From assembly GCF_024586455.1 (NCBI RefSeq), contig NC_065922.1:12458089-12522088 (forward strand): 64,000 bases of DNA, written 5' to 3'. Source of the DNA: Bactrocera neohumeralis (taxonomy: Eukaryota; Arthropoda; Insecta; Diptera; Tephritidae). Every line of letters begins with the position of its first letter. Position 1 is the first letter of the stretch. A program made the position numbers and the translations under genes. The notes beneath the pieces were generated by a model. It saw nothing but the letters and a program-made list of their open reading frames with translations. It was not told where the DNA came from and ran no database searches. Shown here one piece after another: positions 1 to 11,512 of the stretch.

Positions 1-530
1 CCAGTTTTCGCCGAGTCATCAAAGATGTGCGTGGTCTAGCGTTGTCCTGATGGAAGACGAAGCCCTTTCTGTTGATCAGTTCTGGTTGTTTTTTTCGATT
101 GCTTGCTTCAATCTCATCAGTTGTTGATAGCAAAATGTCAAATCAATCATTCAACCAGGCTCGAACAGCTCATAGTGGATGATTCTTTTTCAATCACACC
201 AAACACTGAGCATAACCTTTCGGGGCGTCAATCCTGGCTTTGCCACCATTTGCTGAGCTTCACCACGCTTTAACTATGATCTTTTTCGCACATTATTGTA
301 TTATTTTATCCATTTTTCGTCTCATAATACCACTCGCTTCAGCAAAGAATCGCTGACGGTAATTCGGTCCGTTAAATTTATCACAGATAATTTATGTGGT
401 ACCCAAACAGCGAGCTTCTTTTTGTAGCCCGTCTTTTTTAAATGGTTCAAAACCGTTTGATGATGAATGTTAATGATGATGAAAGCTTTCAATTATGAGT
501 TTTGATTCATAACGCTATGTTGCTACCGAA
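1..530 (-). pseudogene. mariner transposase relic (C-terminal two thirds)
   Basis: Read on the minus strand, this translates in broken frames into a mariner transposase. It shows the HTH2-to-linker stretch TVLNHLKKTGYKKKLAVWVPH near 380-460, a DEKW-type first catalytic block near 300-350, and a QDNARPHTS-like block (here with several changes) near 30-60. It runs off the left edge of the window. Frameshifts and stops occur throughout, so it is dead. The middle resembles the 43.6-44.0 kb relic (VWCDLQGIIYYELL), so both may belong to one mauritiana/cecropia-like lineage. The subfamily call is inference. Confidence 0.75.
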
Positions 531-915
531 TAATGACAGAGCTCAAAAACTTCTTCAGAATTTAATATTATAATTAAAGGGGGAAGTCCATAGATATTTT
601 ACCTTTTCCTTATCTCAGGCCCACTACAGCCTATATTTGTCCAGGTCCAGGTCAGTAAACCTGCACAATGCATGGCAAAGGGTAGTTTGGTTGGTGAAGA
701 CTTTGATCTTGAATTAATTGTTCATTTCAAAGCTGTGTTTATTCATGTAGTGTTATTCCTCTGGAGATTTCAAGGCTGATCTTATTTCGTAGCTTATGTT
801 TCTTCGAAATTAGAGTACATTTTCTACAACTTCAATGTCTTAACGGTCAACAGTGATGGGTGAGATAAAATATCGGTGGACTATTGCTTTATTTGACGTC
901 AGAACACATTCGTCT
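531..915. other. no recognisable feature
   Basis: AT-rich sequence between the mariner relic and the next dispersed repeat. I see no coding, RNA or repeat signal. Confidence 0.5.
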
Positions 916-1606
916 TCATTCTTCCTTTTTTATACTCCCGCAAAAAAAGTTGCTAAGGAGAGTATTATAGTTTTGTTCACATAACGGTTGTTTGTAAGTC
1001 CTAAAACTAAAAGAGTCAGATATAGGGTTATAAGTGATCAGGGTGACGGGTAGAGTTGAAATCCGGATGTCTGTCTGTCCGCCCGTCCATCTGTCCGTCC
1101 ATCCGTGCAAGCTGTAACTTGAGTAAAAATTGAGATAATATAGCTATAATTTTTTTGGAAAAGTAAATGGAGAAGATACAAAGTTTTTTGTACATATCTA
1201 GGAAACTACTATATCTATGGCCAAACTTTAACGTTTCCTTCAGGCGTTACAGTTCAAAAATGGAAAAAATCTGATAATAACCATCTCCCATACAAAGGTT
1301 ATGTTGAAAATCACTAAAAGTGCGTTAACCGACTAACAAAAAACGTCAGAAACACTAAATTTCACGGAAGAAATGGCAGAAGGAAGCTGCACCCAGGCTT
1401 TTTTTTAAAATTGAAAATGGGCGTGGCGTCGCCCACTTATGGACGAAAAACCATATCTCAGGAACTACTTATCTAATTAATTTTACAGCAAAATAAAAAA
1501 AAATGTAAATGACGGATAATGAAATCTCGAATATCACTTTATCATGCGAGAGTATAAAATGTTCGGTGACACCCGAACTTAACTCTTCCTTACTTGTTTA
1601 GTATCA
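916..1606 (-). repeat. dispersed noncoding repeat, family A, copy 1
   Basis: This is a reverse-orientation copy of the repeat at 40858-41690. Both share the edge motif GTTCGGGTGTCACCGAA next to ATTTTATACTCTCGCATGATAAAG, an internal (GGAC/GGAT)n run (here about 1068-1108 as its complement), and the opposite edge TTGCTAAGGAGAGTAT. Spaced ORFs inside it are short and not conserved between copies. The edge contains a short hairpin (TTCGG...CCGAA). I infer a non-autonomous transposable element of unknown class. Confidence 0.75.
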
Positions 1607-1718
1607 AACGGTTCGTTGATAATGTTTAAGAGGATGGCTCAACTAAACTATAAGCTAAATCAGTCCGAAATGAAGTTAGAGTCAAGGAATGGTATGTCTA
1701 ACAAACTCATTATTTTAA

Positions 1719-1829
1719 GGGATTATATAGGTAAACGGGTTTCAAAAAATCGAATCTTTTTGATTTTATTAAATTCTACAACACTTTTAGAATATTGTCC
1801 TAAATCAGCCGAGAAACCCAGGTAAACCC
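1719..1829 (+). mobile_element. short TTAA-flanked MITE, family C, copy 1
   Basis: About 111 bp bounded on both sides by TTAA (1715-1718 and 1830-1833). The ends are inverted: GGGATTATATAGGTAAACGGG on the left against the complement of CCCAGGTAAACCC on the right. The interior (AAGTTCTACAACAC..., AATATTGTCCTAA) matches the left parts of longer copies at 45878-46439 and 55450-56735, so this is a short deletion derivative. TTAA duplication is the hallmark of piggyBac-superfamily elements, but the termini start with GGG rather than CCC, so the assignment is tentative. Confidence 0.65.
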
Positions 1830-1833
1830 TTAA

Positions 1834-2326
1834 GAATAGAAACTGCTTGTCCTAATCCTCAGAAAAAAAGACGGTCTTTCAAGACTTCGTTGGATTTTCT
1901 CGTTTTTTTCTCAGAATCATTACATGAAGCTGTTCTTTAGCCAATTCCAACACTTTCCCGCCAATAAGTCTACAAAGGTTAAACCGAGAATTCTTATTTC
2001 GCTAATCATTAGAGTAAAGAATAAAAAGTGATGCTTGAAAAAATAATTTAAGGCTTTTAATTCGAGCAAAATTTTTCATGAAACTGATATAAGAATCTAC
2101 TTTTGTTACATAAAAAAATATTTCAGTCTTATTCATAATCACAAAACTTCACAAAAACAAAAAATGATTTTTGTGAAAAAATCAATTCTACTCCATTTCA
2201 TCTGTAGTCAACCAGTAGCTAGCATTTATAACTACACCAACACTTCAACATAAACATTTTCCCTTTAACACTACCACCTTCTCCACCACTCCCTCCTCCA
2301 AGCCCACCCTCACTTCAAACACTCAC
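1834..2326 (-). other. intron 3' of the GPCR exon, start of intron at 2326
   Basis: AT-rich sequence downstream (on the minus strand) of the GPCR exon. The donor GTGAGT occupies 2326-2321 immediately after exon bases CTGCAG. No further exon of the receptor is visible between here and position 1, so the remaining transmembrane segments must lie outside the window. Confidence 0.6.
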
Positions 2327-2833
2327 CTGCAGCATTGGCAGAAAGAAGCACAAAAATTGTCCGAATATCCAATTCTGTATGAGCATCACCATCAACGTTA
2401 TCGGCAACACCAGCGCACACTGCACCAAATGGCACAACGCCAAATTAACGATGAAAGCGTGCGTCACATCCTTGTAGAGGCGATTATACATCGCATACGC
2501 AATAATGCTCACATTCATGGCGATGCCGGCCAGCGCCAGCAACGCATACTGGATGAGGAACAGCCAATAGACGGACTTAATGCTCGCTTTCAGTATGGGC
2601 CCGTTGACACGGTCCATCGCTTCGGTGTCATTGAAATCGCCCGCCAGGAAGTGAGCAATCATCATGAAATACTTCTCTGGTATGTCTTTCAATTTCGATT
2701 CCATTTGTTGTTGCTGCTGCTGGCGATGGTTCGAGCTAATGGCCGCCGCCATGTGATAGTCCAGTGCATTGCCGTCGGACTCTTCTTCGCTCAAGTCGTT
2801 GGCGATGTGGTAGGCGTAGGGTGAGGAACGCAT
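2327..2833 (-). CDS. class A GPCR, first coding exon (TM1, TM2, start of TM3)
   Basis: This encodes residues 1-169 of a seven-transmembrane receptor. The start ATG (2833-2831) has an in-frame TAG 12 bases upstream and an A-rich fly-like Kozak context. The order is: a hydrophilic extracellular N-terminus of about 86 residues with a Q6 run (38-43) and an NDT glycosylation sequon (68-70); TM1 about 88-115 with the conserved Asn at 107 (GIAMN); a basic intracellular loop; TM2 about 124-152 with NLALCH (130-135) and Pro144; then the class A signature W155-x-F-G...C162, where C162 is the TM3 cysteine that pairs with ECL2. The exon ends in phase 0 after Gln169 at a good donor. The position-2.50 Asp expected in NLAxxD is His135. 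No signal peptide is evident, which is usual for this class. It is probably an insect peptide or orphan receptor; I do not recognise the ortholog. Confidence 0.88.
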
Positions 2834-2987
2834 TTTTATTGATTTCTATTGCTACTGTTGTTGTTGTGGTTTCTTAAGTGATTTAATGTTCAATTGTGGC
2901 CACCGCTGAAGGTTGCCGATGGCTGCCTAAGTGCGCAGCAGAGTTTTAATGGATTTCAACGAGGCATCGAGACATCTGTTTATGTAG
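2834..2987 (-). other. GPCR 5'UTR part of the same exon, with splice acceptor
   Basis: On the minus strand a strong acceptor (TTTCTTCTTCCTTGCAG, AG ending at 2988) lies 154 bases upstream of the ATG. The intervening sequence has in-frame stops and no ORF, so it fits a 5'UTR. The transcript must therefore start further right, with at least one noncoding exon beyond 2990. The acceptor is seen directly; the UTR assignment is inference. Confidence 0.6.
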
Positions 2988-3104
2988 CTGCAAGGAAGAA
3001 GAAACCAAGTGATTTGATCAGCGTGGATTGGAAGTTTTTATGTGAAAAAATTTTATATAAGAAATGAATTAGCAACATTTTATATTTTATAATAATGTAA
3101 ATAT

Positions 3105-3440
3105 GTTTATATGCGTGCGATAATGCACCATCTCATCATGCATTGGTTATTGGTGATCATTTCGCCACATTTTCCACTAATACCGTGCCACAACCACCGC
3201 ATTCGCCTGATTTACCTTCGTGTAACTTCTGGCTATTCAGCAAATTCACATGACCACTCCCAGGACACCGTTTTGATTCAATTGAGGATATAAAAAATGA
3301 ATCTAAGAAGGCTTTAATGGCCATCACGAAGGGGGATTTTTCCAAGTGAAACTATGATGACTGTAAAATTCGTTGGCATAAGTGTATGTAATGCAGCGGG
3401 AGGGGCTTACTTTGAAGGAGATGAAATGGGCAAAATTCAC
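3105..3440 (+). pseudogene. mariner transposase relic, C-terminal third
   Basis: Plus-strand translation across frames gives CDNAPSHHALVI (second catalytic Asp), a PPHSPDLPSC-N-FWLF block where the third Asp is Asn, then HRFDSIEDIKNESKKALMAI and the C-terminal RWHKCI...GGAYFEGDE. It has the same domain order and closely similar residues as the longer relic at 52018-53270, so both probably belong to one lineage. N-terminal domains are missing. Confidence 0.8.
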
Positions 3441-3460
3441 CTTTCAATTTTATCACAGTA

Positions 3461-4733
3461 CAGGGTCCGTCACTCGAAGTGTAACCAATTACAAAAAACC
3501 ATAAATTCTGTTTGGAAAATTATTTTTATTTATTTTAAAGTACAAAATGTGTGAAAGTAATCATAAATTCAGGACCAATTCACTTTTGCTCGATATGACC
3601 ACCTTTTGCCTTAACTATAGCCTTGAGACGGTCAAAAAACGAATCGCAAGCTGCCCGAATGTGACTGCCGGTATTTTGGCCCACTCACGGACAATGGCTT
3701 TCTTCAGCATCTCGAGACTGGTGTATTTTTTACTTCGGACCTTGCTCTCCAAAATGGCCCAGAGAGAATAATCCATTGGATTCGCATCTGGTGTAGTCGT
3801 AATGAAGTTCGGAACGTTGTTTTTAAGCCATTCTTGGTTCACTCGCGCTTTGTGAGACGGTGCTGAGTCTTGTTGAAATGTTTATGTTTGTTTGCTCACA
3901 ACGTCAAAGCAGCTTCCAAACACTTTCCCGATAATATGTCGCATTTACTTTGACGCCAGGCTCGATGAAAACAATTGGACAGCGCCAATCAGCGATGACA
4001 GCGGCCCAAACCATTATTTGTGGCGGGTGCTGCCTCCTGGTGGCCAACCGATGACTCAGATTCTCGTATGAACGGTCGGTCAAGTAAACCCTATCGTTTA
4101 GAGAGTTTACGAATTGTTCAATTGGAAAAATTTTTTCGTCAGAAAACACAATGTTCGGAATTTGACCGCTTTTGGCCAAGCGAAGCAACTGCTTCGCTCT
4201 CTCAAGTCTTACTTGTTGCTGCTGTGAGATCATGGGCCTTTTGGAACTTGTAAGGCTTGACCTTGAGCTCATTTTTCAATATACGTCGGATGCTGCGGTC
4301 GAATATTTTCAGTTCTTTAGCCATTTGATTGACATTTAGTCGTGGATTTCGCTCAAGTCGCTTCTTCACTTTCCGAACCATCTCACGTGATGTTGCAGTC
4401 TTTTGATGACCACCTGCATGGCGTTTTGCGATGCTACCAGTATAATTGTAACGAGTGATGGTGCGATAAACAAAAACTTTATTCACATTAAGGTGTTTGA
4501 GCTCACGAACAATTGCTGGCTGTAATTTTCCAGCTAAATATAAAGCAATCACACTATTATTATTTGAATTCCATCGCTGATCACTTTTATTTGCGTTCAC
4601 TTCTGGCAAAACGCTTTTGTACGCTTGTGAATAATACTCCGAACTGTCATTCAGCAAATTTATAAACAGCTGATTGCAGTGCGACAGCTGCCCGCACGGT
4701 CTGAAGTCGGTTACACTTCGAGTGCCGGAGTGA
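3461..4733 (-). mobile_element. Tc1/mariner-superfamily element with terminal inverted repeats
   Basis: About 1.27 kb flanked by TA (3459-3460 and 4734-4735). The 20-base inner parts of the terminal repeats match at 19 positions: CACTCGAAGTGTAACC at 3471-3486 and its complement at 4709-4724. It carries a broken transposase on the minus strand. It sits just beyond the 3' end of the mariner relic at 3105-3440, within what is probably the GPCR's upstream intron. Confidence 0.85.
3615..4657 (-). pseudogene. Tc1/mariner-like transposase, frameshifted
   Basis: Three overlapping frames cover the family order. 4202-4657 holds paired HTH domains (VIALYLAGKLQPAIVREL; NPRLNVNQMAKELKIFDRSI). 3904-4272 holds the first catalytic block NIVFSDEKIF and MVWAAV. 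3615-3842 plus bases just upstream holds QDSAPSHKARVNQEWL and NPMDYSLWAILESKV. The spacing between the last two Asp is 31 residues and the usual WPPSSPDLN stretch is shortened, which suggests a small deletion in an originally DD37D-like catalytic domain. There is no canonical start at the 5' end of the open frame. The subfamily is inferred. Confidence 0.8.
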
Positions 4734-4735
4734 TA

Positions 4736-6779
4736 GTTCGGCGACGTTTACTGCTGGTTGTTATAAACTTCGTTACAAACAAGGTATATGTTCAGAGCAC
4801 AACAATAAAAACAACAAGACTGAAAGATCTATTAGAGTTCAAGAAAATATCACTTCAATTGAAGTTATATTTTTAAGTCAGCGGCAAGCTGTTTGAAACT
4901 ATTTTCCAGCGCAATGAATTTCCTCTAACCGAAACCAGCGTCTTCAAAGTTCATAATTTTAAAATATTTCTACCAAACTGAAAATAAAAAAATATATAGA
5001 ACCTAAGGTGCATTTAGAATTCACACACACACACACACGCGGTATTTCGAATAGCACTTCGGCGAACGCCATTCGCACCTTGTAATATCTCTTGAGATAC
5101 AGAGAAAAACTGCATTTTATTGAAAAACTAAATTGCTCCCAACAAACACGCCGAAGCACGGCGATATTTATAGCTGCCAGAGAAGAAACCACGCTCAACA
5201 ACTTTGGCAGAAAGAATTGCTGCAACAACAGAACTTGGAATTGCAGCAACAATGCACGGTTGTTTTTCTCTCTCGACTCTATGCATAGCCACTTCACTCA
5301 ATTTATGGCCAATTTAGGTGCAAAATCACAGGGGAGCGGCCGGCGAGCAGCTGAACAGAATTTTCCCAGAATTTCGAGTGCAATTCTCAAGTGGCTAGTT
5401 GAAACGGCATTTTCGCGCGCACTTGCCGCAGACACAAGCAACGCTGGTAGCGGCAATCAGCTACTGCAGCAGCAACAGCAACAGCAACCCAGCCATTTCC
5501 GCTTCCTTTCAGTTGAGTTGTAAGTTTATGCTGCCAGGTGGTTCGTGGGTCCGCGCCGGCAGCTGATTTCTTTATTTTCGCAGAAACGGCAAGCGGAAGT
5601 GAGCATTTTCACGGCGCAGCACAAAAAGGTTGCCAACTGCTTGCGCCGGCGAAGGCAGCAAAGAGAGCGACGCAAATAGAAAACGTGGCAAATAAAATCG
5701 CAAACAACGCAGGTTCTTTCTTGTTGTTGTTGTTGCTGGAATTATAGTGAAGAGCATTTACATACCCAACTGCTAGTATATGTATGTGTGTGTGTGGGTG
5801 CGTGGGCAGCGGCAATGACGGCAAATGTGGCACGTGGATTCTTTCCTAACAATCTTTCCACATTTTGCCGTTCGTCTTGCCACACACAAATGCTCGCTAA
5901 GGAGCAATTTTTTGTATTGGCTTCGCGGCTATTCAACCAGTGAATAGCGGTGGTTTTTCTTGCAAACCCTCTATGTGGCTGTGTATGTGTGTGTTGCACC
6001 CTTCGTTTTGCAGCAAAAAGCGGCAACTTCCGTTCAATTTATTGCCCTTAATTTGTTGCCTGTTATTGACTGTCTGCCGAGGGTACCACTAGCTGCCTTC
6101 AGCTGCCCATAAGTGCACACACACATATACATACATACATGCATTAATGCTGATGTATGTATTTGTGCTCCGGTACGTGTTTCTTTATCGGCCATGTGCA
6201 GCATGTTGCATGCAACATTTCATATATGTGTGCAGGCCTGGTGTTGTGTTTGTTGGCGGTGACCTGTCAGCGGCGGCGAGTGCAACGACCTGCGTGTATT
6301 GTTGCCACAAAACCGCACAGCTTGCCAACGGCAGCTCTAGCACAGAGCCGGGTAAAAAAACAACAACTAAAAAAACAAGTACGTTGACTACGACGACATA
6401 TGGAGCTGACTCCAAGTAAAAATGGGTCTGCCAAGTTTTCTTCAGCCTTTTTTTGCCATTGCCATGCCGCAGCCATTACTGCCACAAGGCGAGTGCGAGA
6501 GTGTGGGCGCGTGCAGGGCGTAGTGGAGGAGGAGCACGTTGCTTGCCGCCTGCCAGCTCACATGCCACAGCGAATTTGGTCGAGCACGTGACGTGCCTCT
6601 TGGCAGTCGTTGTTCTGGAACACTTACTCGCTTATTTGTAGGCATGGTGGTGGTGGTACAGGGTGTCACAATTTGGTATGCAAAATATGAATATGAAATG
6701 CAAAATGGGTGAAAAAATGTTGCTTGTTATTTATAACAATTGAAGGTAGATTTGTGTAAAAGAATTCGTGACACAAATA
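4736..6779. other. apparently unique, more GC-balanced block with microsatellites
   Basis: Unlike most of the window, this block shows no recognisable transposon. It contains an (AC)n run at 5021-5038, a TG run near 5781-5798, CAG/CAA runs near 5464-5485 and many CA-rich stretches. No ORF here has a recognisable domain. Given the GPCR exon on the minus strand at 2327-2987 with an upstream acceptor, this could hold its promoter or noncoding 5' exons. That is inference from position only. Confidence 0.35.
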
Positions 6780-8215
6780 TATTTTTATGAAAGTTTTTAA
6801 GCTTTTCTCAGCAGTAAGTTTAGCGAAAGCTTTCGAAAAATTTTGTAAACATACTTTTTTTTTTGAAGTTTCAGTAACTTATGAACATTTCCAAGTACGA
6901 ATTGTTTTCAAGAAGCTTTCAAAGCTTTTTTCAGCAGTAAGCTTGGCGAAAGCTATCCCGAAAAATCTTTTTAAATATACAAAACATCGTATTTTTTGTA
7001 ACTTATGGACATTTCGTAGTGCATATATATATTTGTGAAAGCTTTTGAGCTTTTTTCAGCAGTAAGCTTTGGAAAGCTTTCGTAAAATCTTAAACATATT
7101 TTAGATTTTACTAGCGTTTGGATATTTCAAAATACAAATTTATTTTCAGATAGGTTTTTAAGTTCTTGTTTCGGCGAAAGCTATTGAAAATTTTATAAAT
7201 ATATAAAAGATATTTTAAATTTTATAAATTTATTGGCATTTCCTAATACAAATTTATTTGCATATAGGGTTTTCAGCATTTTTCAGCCGAAAGTTTAGCG
7301 AAAGCTCTCGCAAAGTATTTATAAAAACATAAAAATATTTTAGTTTTCAGAAATTTATAGACATTTCGTTATACAAATATATTCCTATGAAGATTTTTAA
7401 GCTTTTTCAGCAACAAGTTTTACAGAAGCTTTCGTGAAACTTTATAAATAGAGCATTTCGTGCAAATTTACTTTTTTGAAACTTTTATAAGCAGAAACTA
7501 TATCGAAAGCTTTCGAAAAGTCTTTCTAAAAATAAAGATAAATTTAGGTTTTAGGAACTCATAGACATTACGTGATACAAATACATTTTAATGAAAGTTT
7601 TTAAGCTTTTTGCAGCAGAAAGTTTGGCTAAAGCTCTCGAAAAATCTTTATAAAACTAAAAATATTTCAGGTTTTATTAACTTATGGTCATTTCACCATA
7701 CAAACTTGTTTTATGAACGTGTTTACGCTTTTTGCAGCAGAAAGCTGCCGAAAAACTTTATAAGTTCAAAGATATTTAAGGTTTTATTAACTTTTGCACA
7801 TTTTGTCATACAAGTTTACTTTTATAAAGGTTCATAAGCTTTTTGTAGCAGAAAGGCTTCGAAAAAACGTTAAAAGTTCAAATATATTTTGGGTTTTATT
7901 AACGCAGGCCATTTCGAAATAAAATTATTTTTTAAAGTTTTTTAAGCTTTCTGCAGCAAAGAGTCTAGCGAAATCTCCCGAAAAGTCTTTACAAAAATAA
8001 AAATTTTTATTTTATTTTAGATTTTAGTAACTTATGAACATTTAGAATAAATAAACATTTACTATTATCAAAGTTCTCAAGCTTTTTGCAGCAGAAAGCT
8101 TTGGAAAAACTTTAAAAATATAAAAATCTTAGTAACCTCTGGTCATTTCCTTTAAAACTTTTACTAAACTTTCGCGAGCTTTAACTAAGCCCTAAAAGCT
8201 TTCATGAAAGCTTCA
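6780..8215 (+). repeat. degenerate satellite array, ~12 units of ~115-120 bp
   Basis: Each unit has the order: ATGAAAG-TTTTTAAGCTTTTT, GCAGCAGAAAG, TTTGGCGAAAGCTTTCG, AAAAATCTTTATAAA, a poly-A/T stretch, TTTTAGTAACTTATGGACATTTCG, ATACAAAT. Unit starts are visible near 6788, 6908, 7035, 7148, 7265, 7386, 7470, 7590, 7714, 7823, 7934 and 8066. Divergence between units is high, so the array is old. ORFs inside come only from the repeat. Confidence 0.85.
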
Positions 8216-9980
8216 AAAGCTTTATTAAAAAATCATTGAAAATTATAATACATACAATAAACACTCGCAAGTAACAAATCGAACATCAACCCTACTGCAT
8301 AACCCTTTATATCCCCCGAAACCGTTATTTGAGTTCACCATAGACTCTTTGTACCGCAAATTACCCATGTACTTGCTAACAATGTTCTGCAATTTTTTAA
8401 GTTCACTTATTTATTCTTACTATATTTCAATTTTTCTTGTTGTTGTGCCTCTTTTATTGCAATTCCTGCACACATCCTGTGGGTTTTTCGCCCATTTGAA
8501 GTGCGCTTTGTGTGGCAAAATACTTCTATGCAACGTCAACGTCACACGTCACTCTGGCACATATAAGTCTCGTTTGTGCGCTCATTTAGATCGCACACAC
8601 ACATGCATGCACTTATGTTTATTTGTGTGTGTATGTGTGTGTGGAGTGTTTCGGAGCATAAATTCATATAAAGCACTCGAGTAGCTTGTTAGCCAATTCC
8701 GCTTCTCTTTTTGCGGCATGCACTGCAGCGGCTGGCCTGAATGCCGGCGAAGCGCAGAGTTACATAAAACAGCCACACATACATACATTTCATATACACA
8801 TGTTTGTGTGTGTGAAGTTGCATTTCTTTCCCTACATGCCCAGCGAAGCGCCTGGAACATATGCAACGCTTTGCTATCACTTCAGTTTATTATAGTGGAA
8901 ATGATTTATTTGCAGTGATTTTTATGAATGTTTCAATGCATGTATGTATGTGTGTGCCGAATGCAATTTACGCGCAGCTGCAGTCGAGCGATAACGGCAA
9001 ATGCGCAGCGCCAGCAGTAATGTTGTAATAGCTGAGACACATGCAACAACTTGCAACGTGCAACGTGCCACATGCATACACCATCGTTTACATGCATTCC
9101 GAGCAACATTACAGCGAAGCCGGTAATAAACTAGTCGCCTGAAAGACGAAAGCGCATGTCACAGCAGCAGCAGCAGCATTGGCAGCAGATGTGGCAACTT
9201 TGTTTGACATACGGTGCGTCACGCTTGAGTGGCGTTCAATAGTTTGAAATTATTTTCCATTATACTCATCACTCGCTCGCAACTTTGAAATGTGCAGATT
9301 TGCAACACCAAACTAATATTAATAAATATGCGCATGTGTTTGTGTGTGTGTTGGTGCCTTGAAGCCTGCACTTATGCTTATATTCAACTTTGTTGCATAA
9401 AGTTTGCTGCTTCCACACATTTTCGTAAAAGTAGCGAATTCAAGCAAAAGAAAAACAAAAACGATATTTTACTTAAGTTTCATCACGTGCTTTTTATGTA
9501 CCTTATATATATATACATATATACATATGTGTGTGTATGTATGCAGATTATTTAAAGCAGAAATGAGTTTTGTTGACGCTTGTTTAATGGACGTTGCTTG
9601 AATTTATGACGCATAGAAACTTATTTTAATGGAAAAGTTAGTACATCTCTATAATATGATCAGAGTTGCCATATTTTAATTAAAAATTCTTTCTCTAAGA
9701 ACAATTTTCTAGAAATTCAAACTAATAATAAGAAGAAGAAGAAGGAAATATGTTTATCAACTCAAGTCAGTCAATTTGCTGCTCTGTATATATTGTAAGC
9801 CTACAAAATTACACTGAAATCGGATGTAATTAATCCACACGAATTTCAACTTTTTTTTGTTATAGTTAACAGATTGAAGGGAAATCTCCCAAACACAATT
9901 ATTTTTAGCTTATTTGACTTTTAGATGTAATTTTCCAAAATTTATTTTGTACAAGTGTAGTATTCTGTGCATTAGAAAAC
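8216..9980. other. unique-looking intergenic or intronic DNA with CA/TG microsatellites
   Basis: Contains TG/CA runs (near 8590-8645, 8770-8815, 9337-9352, 9525-9540), a CAG run near 9160-9175 and an AGA run near 9730-9745. A lone GTTGCCATAT box at about 9665 resembles the satellite box described below. No gene recognised. Confidence 0.4.
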
Positions 9981-11100
9981 AATTCAAAAAATTAAAAAAA
10001 AAATTGGAATGAAAAATTTTGGAAAATTAAAAACTTTGAAAACGAAAAATTTTGAAAACTGAAAAAATTTGAAAATTTGTTTGCATGTTTCGATTGTACT
10101 TACATATGTATATGCGCTTAAAACTTGAAAATTTTACATATTTTGAAAAATTTAAAAATTACTTTATTTTTTTATTTTTAAAATTTATTTTTTAAATTTT
10201 TGCATATTTTGATATTATATGCCTTTAAAAATTAAAAGAGCTAAAAATTTTGAAACATTATTTCTTTTATTTTATGGCTTCAAAATTTTAAAATTTTAAA
10301 AATTCTGACATATGGAAAATTTTTAAAAATGCGAAATTTAGAAAAAATAAAAATGTTGAAAGTTCAAAAAAAATTTGAAAACTGAAAAATATTGAAAAAT
10401 TGCTCTTTGCTTATTTAGGTAGTATGTACATAAATATACATTTTGGAAAATTCCATCTCTTTAAAAATTTAAAATGTTCAAAATTTTTAAAAATTTATTT
10501 TATTATTTTACTGCATTAAAACTTAGAAATTTAAAAGTTTTAATAAATGGAAAATTTTTTAAAATTATAAGTTTTTAAAAATGCAAAATTAAGAAAAAAT
10601 TAAAAATGTTAAAAATTCTGAAAAATAAAAAACTTTGGAAACTGAAAAATTTTTTATTATTTACTTTATTATTTTCTGCATATTTCAATAGTATATGCCT
10701 TTATGTATTGAACATTGTAAAAATTTAATTTTGAAAATCGAAAAATTTTGAATATTGAACATTTTAAAAATTTAATTTTGAAAATCGAAAAATTTTGAAT
10801 ATTAAACATTTTAAAATTTAAATTTTGAAAACCGAAAAATTTTGAATTTCGAACATTTTAAAAATTTAATTTTGAAAACCGAAAAATTTTGATTATTGAA
10901 CATTTTAAAAATTTAATTTTGAAAATCAAAAAATTTTGAATACTAAAAAATTTAAAAAAATTAAAAAAATCTAAAATTTTGAAAACTGAAATATTTTGGA
11001 ATTTTTTTTGCATATTTTGATAGTATGTGAAAGCTCTCGATAAGTCTGTAGGAAAATAAAAAATATTTCAGTTTTTGGAAACTTTCATTTTCACTTTGCT
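9981..11100 (+). repeat. AT-rich minisatellite block
   Basis: Built of variants of GAAAATTTTGAAAA, with a clearer ~47-bp tandem unit at about 10701-10950 (five copies, each with GAACATTTTAAAAATTTAATTTTGAAAA then CGAAAAATTTTGAA). A second recurring phrase, GCATATTTTGATAGTATATGCC, appears near 10200, 10678 and 11008. At 11028-11095 the sequence (GAAAGCTCTCGATAAGTC..., AAATATTTCAG) resembles a unit of the 6.8-8.2 kb satellite. Confidence 0.8.
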
Positions 11101-11470
11101 AAACATTTCGTAAAAAAATATAATCACTTAAGATTTTTATTTCGGATATTTTTTGATTTACAGGCAACTAAAATTTAACCGCTTACTTACATCAGCTTAA
11201 TCAGTTTATCTATGTATGCATAAAAGAGCTTATCTCAAAACCGAATTTTTCAAATTTGCTTGAGCTATTACTTGGAGAAAAATTATCCACTTACTATCAA
11301 CTTTTTTACATGTTCTGTACATAATTCTTGAAACAAAGACAGTTTTTGCATAGAACAAAAATTCAATTTCTAGTTGGCTAAAAAATATAAAAAACTTTAA
11401 ACGCGGTAATTTTGTAAAATACTGATTTTTTTCGACTGTAAATGATTATTGGAACAGCATCTTCTAGGAT
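11101..11470. other. no recognisable feature
   Basis: AT-rich spacer between the minisatellite block and a Tc1-like fragment. I see no coding or structural signal. Confidence 0.4.
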
Positions 11471-11512
11471 ACAATTATTGTTTGGTTTTTTCCACTTGAT
11501 TCTTCAAAAACT

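Noticed and set aside
2357..2824. Plus-strand ORF of 155 residues
   Set aside because: It is the antisense shadow of the GPCR exon, with no motif of its own.
6147..6669. Cluster of overlapping ORFs on both strands
   Set aside because: They reflect higher GC with few stops. None shows a domain, and frames on both strands are equally open.
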